The notes beneath the pieces were generated by a model. It was not told the origin of the DNA and did no database searches. It saw only the letters and a program-made list of their open reading frames with translations. Below, piece by piece: positions 1 through 5,235 of a stretch of 5,235 nucleotides of DNA; the stretch's first letter is position 1, and every line of letters starts with the position of its first letter. The DNA is taken from assembly GCA_035315685.1 (NCBI GenBank), contig DATFXR010000897.1:1-5235 (forward strand). Direction: 5' to 3'. Source of the DNA: QHWK01 sp035315685. GTDB taxonomy: Bacteria; Acidobacteriota; Vicinamibacteria; Vicinamibacterales; CAVVIG01. A program made the position numbers and the translations under genes.

Positions 1-665
1 GGCAGCCGCGACGCGATCAGCTCGAGCGGCAGCCGTTCGGCGTCGCGGAACTTCGCCGCCCAGGCCGGCCCGAGCGCGTCGGTCATCCCCTGCAACTCGC
101 CGCTCGAGAGCCCGTCGCTGAAGGCAAAGACCGTCGAGCGATCGATGCCGATCACTCTCGGCTTTCGTTCCAGGACGACCTCTTTCAGCAGCAGCCACTG
201 CTCGTCACCCCAGAGCTCCGCCTGCCGTCCGTTGACCGGGTTCGCAACCGCTTTCGCCGACGTGCGCGCGTCGAAGAGGCCACCCTGCGACGTGCCACCG
301 AGCGCAATGCGCTCGACGCAGGTCGACGCGGGCGCGCCGCCGGCCGCCGCGCACTTGTCGAAGAACACATAGATCGTGCGGCGGCGCGCCGCGAACGTCT
401 CGGGCGCGACCAGCGATGAGAAGACCGGATCCTCGTTGTACTCCCGCATCGGGACCACCCACATGTCGATCCCGTGCTTGCGCATCAACGCGGGCAGAAA
501 GGTCTCGAGGCGTTTTTTCAGCCACTGCTGCTGCATCGCCGCCTGCTCGCGCAGCGTGCCGAACGGCCGATCGGCGGACGGCAGGGCACCGGGTGCGAGG
601 CGATCCTGAGCGGAGGCGATCGCGGGCAGCGCCGTGAGCACCAGGACGAGCGCGTGTTTCTTCAT
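1..665 (-). CDS. Secreted M24-family (Xaa-Pro type) metallopeptidase, N-terminal part; 3' end outside window
   Basis: Reading the minus strand from the ATG at 665-663 gives 221 uninterrupted codons that run off the left edge. Residues 1-19 look like a Sec signal peptide: MKK, a hydrophobic core, and an ASA|QD cleavage site after residue 19, so the product is probably periplasmic or exported. The mature part matches the creatinase-like N-terminal domain of M24 peptidases: a helical segment (QQQWLKKRLETFLPALMRKHGID, about residues 45-67), then DMWVVPMREYNEDPVF (68-82), RRRTIYVFFDKC (94-105), and later VIGIDRSTVFAFSDGLSSGE (171-190). C105 and C116 flank a small loop and could form a disulfide. 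The metal-binding pita-bread catalytic domain should follow beyond position 1, so peptidase activity cannot be judged here. By family knowledge it would cleave Xaa-Pro or related dipeptides. There is no clear Shine-Dalgarno before the ATG. It is divergent from the acetyltransferase at 766. Confidence 0.88.
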   Translation of the reverse strand, partial: MKKHALVLVLTALPAIASAQDRLAPGALPSADRPFGTLREQAAMQQQWLKKRLETFLPALMRKHGIDMWVVPMREYNEDPVFSSLVAPETFAARRRTIYVFFDKCAAAGGAPASTCVERIALGGTSQGGLFDARTSAKAVANPVNGRQAELWGDEQWLLLKEVVLERKPRVIGIDRSTVFAFSDGLSSGELQGMTDALGPAWAAKFRDAERLPLELIASRL

Positions 666-765
666 GCGGGGATTCTCGCAGATCGTCCGGCGCACAGCCA
701 GCCGGCCGCGCCGTCTTTCGCTTCGCGTTGCGCACCGGACGGCCGCACAATGCGATCATCGCGCC
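666..765. promoter_or_regulatory. Divergent intergenic spacer, presumed to hold both promoters
   Basis: This 100 bp gap lies between the start codons of the minus-strand peptidase and the plus-strand acetyltransferase, so promoters for both should be here. No convincing paired -35/-10 elements are visible. On the minus strand a GAGAAT (677-672) sits six bases before the peptidase ATG, a spacing that would suit a leaderless transcript. On the plus strand CACAAT (746-751) lies 14 bases before the acetyltransferase GTG. Neither start has a recognisable Shine-Dalgarno. The assignment rests on gene orientation rather than on a recognised motif. Confidence 0.35.
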
Positions 766-1314
766 GTGGCAACGCCGCCTCTACAGACCGCCCGCCTGAT
801 TCTGCGACCCGTCGCCATGGACGACGTCGGGCAGTTGCAGGCGACCTTTCCGCAATGGGAGATCGTGCGGCTGCTGTCGAACGAGATCCCCTGGCCGTAT
901 CCGCCTGACGGCGCCCTCACCTACGTCCGCGACGTCGCCCTCCCGGCGATGGACGCCGGGACCCTGTGGATGTGGACCGTGCGCCTCAAGTCCGATCCGG
1001 AACGGATCATCGGCGCGATCGATCTCAAATTATCCGCGGACGAGAACCGCGGATTCTGGATCGCGCCGCCGTGGCAGGGTCGCGGTCTGATGACGGAGGC
1101 AGCGGACGCGGTCACCGAGTACTGGTTCGACGTGCTGGCGCAGCCGGTGCTGCGTGTCCCGAAGGCGAGCGTCAACGCACCATCGCGCCGGATCTCGGAG
1201 AAACAGGGCATGCGCCTCGTCTCGACCGGGGAGCGCGACTACGTGAGCGGGCGCCTGCAGGTCGACATCTGGGAGATTACCGCCGAGGAATGGAAGGCAC
1301 GTCGCGACGGCTAG
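766..1314 (+). CDS. GNAT-family N-acetyltransferase, RimJ/RimL type
   Basis: A 182-residue protein, the usual length for the RimJ/RimL-like Acetyltransf_3 group, which transfers acetyl from acetyl-CoA to an amino group; the substrate is unknown. It begins in the family manner with LQTARLILRPVAMDD (residues 6-20). Strand beta-4 is IIGAIDLKL (81-89), followed by GFWIAPPWQGRGLMTEA (96-112), which carries the acetyl-CoA pyrophosphate-binding loop (Q104-G-R-G107). The C-terminal NAPSRRISEKQGMRLV (137-152) is the usual conserved Asn/Ser and EK-x-G region. I chose the GTG at 766 because the family homology starts directly after it. The longer in-frame reading from 634 adds 44 low-complexity Arg/Ser-rich residues and would overlap the 5' end of the divergent peptidase gene. 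No obvious Shine-Dalgarno precedes the GTG. The protein is probably cytosolic and singly transcribed, converging on the DUF2235 gene. Confidence 0.85.
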   Translation: MATPPLQTARLILRPVAMDDVGQLQATFPQWEIVRLLSNEIPWPYPPDGALTYVRDVALPAMDAGTLWMWTVRLKSDPERIIGAIDLKLSADENRGFWIAPPWQGRGLMTEAADAVTEYWFDVLAQPVLRVPKASVNAPSRRISEKQGMRLVSTGERDYVSGRLQVDIWEITAEEWKARRDG

Positions 1315-1324
1315 GCGGTCGTCG

Positions 1325-1342
1325 GTCCGGCTAAAGCCGGAC
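1325..1342 (-). repeat. REP-like palindrome, copy 1 (minus orientation)
   Basis: A perfect inverted repeat, GTCCGGCT-AA-AGCCGGAC, with 8 bp arms. It folds as a 7 bp GC-rich stem with a TAAA loop, which reads TTTA on the minus strand. It begins exactly 10 bases after the acetyltransferase stop codon. On the minus strand its 19-base core is GTCCGGCTTTAGCCGGACC, which differs from copy 2 at one position. In its minus-strand reading it translates as VSGFSRT, a peptide I recall as a frequent read-through product of dispersed repeats in acidobacterial genomes. It could also act as a terminator for the acetyltransferase transcript, although no T-tract follows. Confidence 0.72.
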
Positions 1343-1363
1343 ACCGCGGCCATCTGGGCCTGG

Positions 1364-1389
1364 GGTCTGGCTGACAGTCGGCCAGAGCC
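1364..1389. repeat. Imperfect hairpin between the two palindromes
   Basis: Bases 1364-1374 can pair with 1378-1389 around a short CAG loop. The stem has about ten near-continuous pairs including one G-T wobble, then one bulged base, then two further G-C pairs. It lies in the middle of the convergent intergenic region, between the two REP-like palindromes, and has no T-tract. It may contribute to transcription termination from either side or be the central stem of a composite repeat element. Its role is not established. Confidence 0.4.
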
Positions 1390-1434
1390 TTCGCACTACG
1401 ACGCTCACACCTAAGCTGGAGCCGCGTCCGTAGC

Positions 1435-1452
1435 GTCCGGCTTCAGCCGGAC
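1435..1452 (+). repeat. REP-like palindrome, copy 2 (plus orientation)
   Basis: A perfect inverted repeat, GTCCGGCT-TC-AGCCGGAC, again with 8 bp arms (7 bp stem, TTCA loop). The loop and flanking bases (TAGC before, CT after) set its orientation as plus, opposite to copy 1. Its end lies exactly 10 bases before the first base of the DUF2235 stop triplet, so it is 10 bases downstream of that gene's stop. Read on the minus strand it encodes VRLKPDATDA, the second characteristic read-through peptide of this repeat type. It could serve as a terminator hairpin for the minus-strand unit. Confidence 0.72.
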
Positions 1453-1462
1453 CTCGCCGCGA

Positions 1463-3004
1463 TCACGCAGCCGGTCGTCGGTCACGCGCCTCCCGGCGCG
1501 CCTGCTTGAATCCTTCGCGCAGCTCGCGCTGTTTCGGATACCAGAAGCCCGAGAACACGCTCTCCATCCGTCGATCGACGAGCAAGGCGATGAGGTACGC
1601 GGCAACGAAGCCCACCGCGGCGGTGACGGCCGCGGCGTCGGCCCCGTAGTTCGTGCGGAAGCGGACGGCTTCGAACATGGCGCCGAACAGCGCGCCGATA
1701 CCGACGACACACGAGGCGAGGTACAGGTAATACGACGCGGTGCCGAGGCGCATCTTCCCTCGCACTCGATCGAGCAGCGTGCCCTCGGGGATCGTGGCGA
1801 GCACGCGCGCCGCCGCCTTCGCCCGGCGCGCCGCATGCGCCGTCTCGCCGGTGGGCGGCGGTGTGAACACGACTTCAGCATTTTGCGGCAGGTTGCCTGG
1901 CGAATAGTCGTCGGTTCCGTGCGCGATGCGCTCGAGCACGCTGACGTGCACCTTCGGCGTGACGTTGTTCTCGACGCAGAGTGTCGCGATGTCGCGGACC
2001 TTCCACCGATAGAACATGCCGGCACCGGCGCGCGGATCGTAGAGTTTGTCGTCCACGCTCGCGTGCTCGCGGAACGACTGCCGTTCGCTCGCGTAGATCC
2101 GCAGGCCCTTGAGTGTCGGCGCACCTGCGGGCTCGCCGGGCGCTGCCTCGAGTGGCCGTTCCGCCTCGCTCAGCAGCCAGTCGAGCGCGACGAGCGACAT
2201 GCCCTGCTTCGGGTAGCCGCCGCCGACGTTCGAGTGGGCCCCGGCGAACCAGACCTGCGTGATCCGCGATGCGTCGCCGGGCTGCTCGTGCCACAGCAGT
2301 GGCGCGAACGATTCGCGCTGGTCGTCGATCGCCAGCGCCTGAGAGGCGCGCCGCACGAGCGGGCTGAGCGTGTGGTCCGAAAACTTGAACTGATACAACG
2401 TCGCGTTGATCACGTCGCTCAGGTGAAACGGCAGACCGACCGCATCCACGGTGTCCCACACGCCGACGAAACGGATCGGAATGGCGTCCGGTCGCGAATG
2501 TTCCCGCTTGAACTGTTCGCCGGCGTCGGTCGTGGTCTTGACGAACCGCCGCCACAGTGCGGGCCGGTAGCATTGACGATAGGCCTTGTATCCTTTCTTG
2601 ACGACGCCCTGCAGGCTCGCAAACGTCTGCGGCTGCAGCCGGTCGGGATCGACCAGGCCGCAGGCCTGAATGAACCCGACGAGCGTCCGCACCGTGAACG
2701 CGCCGCGGCTGAACCCGAACATGTAGATGTCGTCGCCGGGGTCGTAGACCCGCGCCAGCTCTTTGTACAGATGCCTCACGTTCCGGCTCAGACCCCACCC
2801 CGTGGCGCCGCTCAGGATCTTCAGCGGCTTGAATCGCTCGGTGCCGACCCCGTCGTCATAGATCGCAATCTGCGGGGTCGCGTTCGAATCGTAGCGATGC
2901 GACTCGAGATCGACCGCCTCGAACAGCTTGAACACGTTCGTCCCGCGCCCCTTGATCGCCGTATTGCCGGTGCCGTCCGAACACACCACGATGCGCTTTG
3001 CCAT
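1463..3004 (-). CDS. DUF2235 alpha/beta-hydrolase (Tle1 phospholipase-like) with C-terminal membrane anchor
   Basis: A 513-residue protein that opens with the DUF2235 signature RIVVCSDGTGN (residues 4-14) and NVFKLFEAV (23-31). The nucleophile elbow is MFGFSRGAF (95-103) with Ser99. VGVWDTVDAVG (180-190) supplies a candidate acidic residue, Asp184. WFAGAHSNVGGGYP (252-265) holds the likely catalytic His257. The conserved end motif DDYSPGNLP is at 365-373. DUF2235 is the domain of Tle1-type type VI secretion phospholipases, so esterase or phospholipase activity is plausible, but no substrate is shown. Two hydrophobic spans near 423-445 and 456-476 form a membrane hairpin, followed by a basic tail. 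There is no signal peptide, so the hydrolase domain probably faces the cytosol. The ATG at 3004 is preceded by GGAG (3015-3012) with a 7-base gap, a good ribosome binding site. The start is 20 bases downstream of the membrane NTPase-like gene's stop, indicating an operon. Domain identity is secure; function is inferred. Confidence 0.88.
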   Translation of the reverse strand: MAKRIVVCSDGTGNTAIKGRGTNVFKLFEAVDLESHRYDSNATPQIAIYDDGVGTERFKPLKILSGATGWGLSRNVRHLYKELARVYDPGDDIYMFGFSRGAFTVRTLVGFIQACGLVDPDRLQPQTFASLQGVVKKGYKAYRQCYRPALWRRFVKTTTDAGEQFKREHSRPDAIPIRFVGVWDTVDAVGLPFHLSDVINATLYQFKFSDHTLSPLVRRASQALAIDDQRESFAPLLWHEQPGDASRITQVWFAGAHSNVGGGYPKQGMSLVALDWLLSEAERPLEAAPGEPAGAPTLKGLRIYASERQSFREHASVDDKLYDPRAGAGMFYRWKVRDIATLCVENNVTPKVHVSVLERIAHGTDDYSPGNLPQNAEVVFTPPPTGETAHAARRAKAAARVLATIPEGTLLDRVRGKMRLGTASYYLYLASCVVGIGALFGAMFEAVRFRTNYGADAAAVTAAVGFVAAYLIALLVDRRMESVFSGFWYPKQRELREGFKQARREARDRRPAA

Positions 3005-3011
3005 GACCTGT

Positions 3012-3015
3012 CTCC
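3012..3015 (-). promoter_or_regulatory. Shine-Dalgarno of the DUF2235 gene
   Basis: GGAG on the minus strand, seven bases before the ATG at 3004, lying wholly inside the 20-base gap after the upstream gene's TGA (3027-3025). It confirms the start choice and supports translation from a shared transcript. It is the only clear ribosome binding site in the window. Confidence 0.65.
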
Positions 3016-3024
3016 GTCTTCACT

Positions 3025-5235
3025 TCACGCCGGTACATCGACCCGGCCCTTCTGCACGTTGGCCAGCACTTTCCACGCGGTCGGCAGCGCCGGCGCGAGT
3101 GCCGGCACGTAGCTGATCCATGCGTCGACCAGTTGCTCCTGCGTCAGCAGCAGCAGCCCGGCGAGCCCGAACGCCACGGTCAATCCAGTCGTCGCGATGG
3201 TTCCCCACGGCACACGGACGCCTTCGTGTTCCCACTCGAGGATTGACTCGTGCGGCACCACCGCGATCACGAAACGCCGGAACGTTTCGTTCATCACCTC
3301 GAACACGCGATCCCGCCGCACCAGCCCGCCGCGCAGCAATTCGAGAACGGCCGCCCGACTATTGGGATTGACGACGCCCTCCTCCGCGACCTGGCGGAGC
3401 ACCACCTTCTCGTCGGCGGAACAACTGCTCCACAGCGCGGCGTAGAACGGCTGCGCGGCTCGGCCGATCTCGACGAGGATCGCCGCGGCATCCAGCGCTA
3501 TCGTTCGAGTCCCGGGCACGGCAGGCGGCAGGCGCGCCACAAGCGTCTCGCCGATGACGAGCAACTCGGGTGCAACGCGGCACTCCGCGACAATCGTGTC
3601 GCGCACTGCGGTCGGCAGGTTGGCGGTTTTCGAGAGCGACTGGGCGAAGCTCGCCGCACGCGATTCGTCGAGCGCGATCGCCAGATACTCGCGGCGGAAG
3701 CCCTCGAACAGGCGGACCCAGCGCTGCCGATCGGGCGCCGACGGCTGGCATTCGTCGAGATACTCGATCGGGTCGCGCACCGCGCTGCACCACACCGCTG
3801 TGTCGCGGCCATAGACGATCGGCTCGAGACAGGCGAGCATCCGTTCGCGGAACGCCTGATCGTCGAGACGATGCTCCAGGCGATCGACCGCGACGATCGT
3901 CTCCGGATTCAAGCTTGCGTCGCGAATCGCATCGGCCCATGCGGTGTCGTGGACGTCGGCTCCAGGACCGCAGTCGGCGGCGACGTCGACCGTGGACGGC
4001 GGGCCGATCGGCTCGTCGATGAACGTCAGGCTCCGGACGTCGAACACACGGACGCGCGGATGGCGAGACAGGCGCGCGGTTCTCGGCGACCCGGGCGGCC
4101 CGATCAGCAACAGGCTGCTGTCATCAGCAGCGCCCTCCGGAGCGGCGAGCGGTGTGCTCGTCCGCAATTCGGAGGCGAACAGCGGCCACATCAGGTATCG
4201 CACCAGCAGGCAGGCGATCCCCATCAGCCCCAGCGCGACGACCAGCGAGACACCCGCTGCGGGTGATGCTGCGATGACCGGCACGAACCCCCACCTGGTC
4301 TCGCGCTCGGTGAACGTTTCGCGCCGGCGCCTCAGCGGCAGACGCTCATCGTCGATCGCGACGTGCCATCGACCGAGTCCGTGGGCCGGCATCACCATCA
4401 GCAGATCCGCGGCGATGTCGTTATACGGTCGATACGCCATCGTGAGAAACGCGCGCAGCGGCATGGAATCGACCGTGACCGCGTCGAGGACGGCAGCGCG
4501 AGCGTCGATCACCGGCAGGTCGACGTCCCACAGCGTGGCTTCCGCGCGGCGAACTACGGTTGAGTGGACGCGATCGCACGGTTGCACGCCGCGATCGAAC
4601 CCGTCGCACAGCTTCATGCGCTTCGTCTGCGCGGCAATCCGCCGCTCGCGGATGTCGAGCTGAGCCGCGAGCTGCGATTGCGCCCGCGTCACGACGAGCT
4701 CCGCATGGAACGTCTGTGCGATGTGAAAACAGACCATCACCGGCACCGCGGCGAGGAGGAACAGCAGCGACGCGCGAGCCAGCAAGAAATCGGTCATCCA
4801 GCTCGGCGACGGCGGTCGGGCGGCAGCGGCCTCCCGCCTGACCAGCGCGAACGTCGTCGCGAACGCACCTGCGATGAGCAGGGCCGCGACCGCCACCAGC
4901 GCCGCCGGCCCCACCGCGACGAGCGCGACACTGCAGCCGAGCGCCGCCGCGACGTTGACCGCCGCGGCGCGACGGAACGCCGAAACCTTGCGCGAGGTCG
5001 GCCAGAACCACCGGTCGAGCACGGCAGGACGGAAAATCCCGAACAGCGCCCACGCTGCGGCCAGCACGCCGGCGTACACGGCAAACATCGAGATGGTCAG
5101 GATGATCGTCTGGAGGTTCGCGGTTTCACCGACTGCTGCCTCCTGGAAGACGACGAGCGACCAGCGCGGATCGCCGAACGGGCTCACGTCGAGCGGGACG
5201 ACGTGGAATCGGTGCGCGCGGCCGAGATACTGACC
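3025..5235 (-). CDS. Multi-pass membrane receptor-like protein with degenerate P-loop NTPase domain; 5' end outside window
   Basis: The frame is open from the TGA at 3025 through the right edge, giving at least 736 residues. Residues below are counted from the in-frame GTG at 5187. The 16 codons upstream of it remain open (GQYLGRAHRFHVVPLD), so that GTG is probably internal. Segments in order: the end of a likely extracytoplasmic domain (to about 16); membrane spans near 27-51, 74-94, 97-116 and 135-156; a 145-residue ectodomain (about 157-302) with a possible disulfide pair C194/C204; a span near 306-328; and a soluble P-loop-like domain (about 355-520). That domain has GPPGSPRT (363-370) at the Walker A position and IVAVDRLE (431-438) at Walker B. 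A winged-helix-like segment (about 584-641) and one or two C-terminal spans (663-682, possibly 690-705) follow. It resembles acidobacterial membrane NTPases of unknown role. Lys-to-Arg and Gly-to-Pro changes in Walker A suggest lost ATP hydrolysis. It is probably co-transcribed with the DUF2235 hydrolase. No specific family name can be given. Confidence 0.75.
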   Translation of the reverse strand, partial: GQYLGRAHRFHVVPLDVSPFGDPRWSLVVFQEAAVGETANLQTIILTISMFAVYAGVLAAAWALFGIFRPAVLDRWFWPTSRKVSAFRRAAAVNVAAALGCSVALVAVGPAALVAVAALLIAGAFATTFALVRREAAAARPPSPSWMTDFLLARASLLFLLAAVPVMVCFHIAQTFHAELVVTRAQSQLAAQLDIRERRIAAQTKRMKLCDGFDRGVQPCDRVHSTVVRRAEATLWDVDLPVIDARAAVLDAVTVDSMPLRAFLTMAYRPYNDIAADLLMVMPAHGLGRWHVAIDDERLPLRRRRETFTERETRWGFVPVIAASPAAGVSLVVALGLMGIACLLVRYLMWPLFASELRTSTPLAAPEGAADDSSLLLIGPPGSPRTARLSRHPRVRVFDVRSLTFIDEPIGPPSTVDVAADCGPGADVHDTAWADAIRDASLNPETIVAVDRLEHRLDDQAFRERMLACLEPIVYGRDTAVWCSAVRDPIEYLDECQPSAPDRQRWVRLFEGFRREYLAIALDESRAASFAQSLSKTANLPTAVRDTIVAECRVAPELLVIGETLVARLPPAVPGTRTIALDAAAILVEIGRAAQPFYAALWSSCSADEKVVLRQVAEEGVVNPNSRAAVLELLRGGLVRRDRVFEVMNETFRRFVIAVVPHESILEWEHEGVRVPWGTIATTGLTVAFGLAGLLLLTQEQLVDAWISYVPALAPALPTAWKVLANVQKGRVDVPA

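Noticed and set aside
511..516. A6 run on the coding strand of the peptidase gene (TTTTTT on the plus strand), a possible slippage site or frameshift
   Set aside because: The frame reads WLKKRLE across it and matches the family on both sides, so there is no sign of a frameshift.
205..759. 184-codon minus-strand frame over the peptidase region
   Set aside because: Arg/Ala/Gly-rich shadow in another frame. The frame starting at 665 gives a signal peptide and a recognisable M24 N-terminal domain.
634..765. Upstream ATG-initiated extension of the acetyltransferase
   Set aside because: The extra 44 residues are Arg/Ser-rich, do not resemble any GNAT N-terminus, and would overlap the start of the divergent peptidase gene.
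1463..3004. DUF2235 protein as a type VI secretion effector
   Set aside because: No VgrG, Hcp, PAAR, adaptor or immunity gene is in the window, and the C-terminal membrane hairpin argues for a resident membrane protein.
1835..3112. 425-codon plus-strand open frame antisense to the DUF2235 gene
   Set aside because: Its translation is Arg/Val/His-rich without any domain pattern. The opposite strand carries a clear DUF2235 protein with catalytic motifs and a ribosome binding site. Long antisense frames are expected in GC-rich DNA.
3146..3157. Short CAG run that might be a microsatellite
   Set aside because: It encodes leucines of the C-terminal membrane span (GLLLLTQ) in frame, so protein composition explains it.
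3250..4266. 338-codon plus-strand open frame antisense to the membrane protein
   Set aside because: Low-complexity Arg/Asp/His-rich translation with no recognisable motif. It is a shadow of the strongly patterned minus-strand frame.
1..5235. CRISPR array, tRNA, rRNA, insertion sequence or prophage genes
   Set aside because: No regularly spaced direct repeats, RNA gene signatures, transposase motifs or phage structural proteins were seen on either strand.

Overview
The window is GC-rich bacterial DNA (roughly two thirds G+C by eye) with dense coding on both strands. Four genes are supported: two complete and two cut by the window edges. The best lineage guess is Acidobacteriota, probably Vicinamibacteria or a similar soil metagenome lineage. 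This rests on the style of the secreted M24 peptidase, on the membrane protein architecture, and above all on two copies of a short palindromic repeat. The repeat's chance translations, VSGFSRT and VRLKPDAT, I recall as common read-through peptides in that group. No ribosomal or other phylogenetic marker is present, so this is inference.

Layout. Positions 1-665 (minus strand) hold the N-terminal part of an exported M24-family (Xaa-Pro type) metallopeptidase; its metal-binding catalytic half lies outside the window. A 100 bp divergent spacer (666-765) separates it from a plus-strand RimJ/RimL-type GNAT acetyltransferase (766-1314). The convergent spacer 1315-1462 contains two perfect 8 bp-arm palindromes in opposite orientation, each exactly 10 bp beyond the stop codon of the nearer gene, with a third imperfect hairpin between them.

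From 1463 to the right edge there is one minus-strand transcription unit. Upstream in transcription is a large multi-pass membrane protein (stop at 3025, 5' end beyond 5235). It has one ectodomain certain and another likely, then a P-loop-NTPase-like cytosolic domain whose Walker A motif is degenerate (GPPGSPRT, no lysine), then a winged-helix-like segment and C-terminal membrane segments. Twenty bases downstream, behind a good Shine-Dalgarno, is a DUF2235 alpha/beta hydrolase (Tle1 phospholipase-like) with GFSRG nucleophile elbow, candidate Asp and His, and two C-terminal membrane spans.

The most interesting content is this gene pair. A membrane receptor-like protein with a probable pseudo-NTPase core is coupled to a membrane-anchored lipase-like hydrolase, which could form a signal-controlled lipid-hydrolysing module. 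That function is inference; nothing in the window proves it. No tRNA, rRNA, CRISPR array, insertion sequence, phage gene or type VI secretion component was seen.
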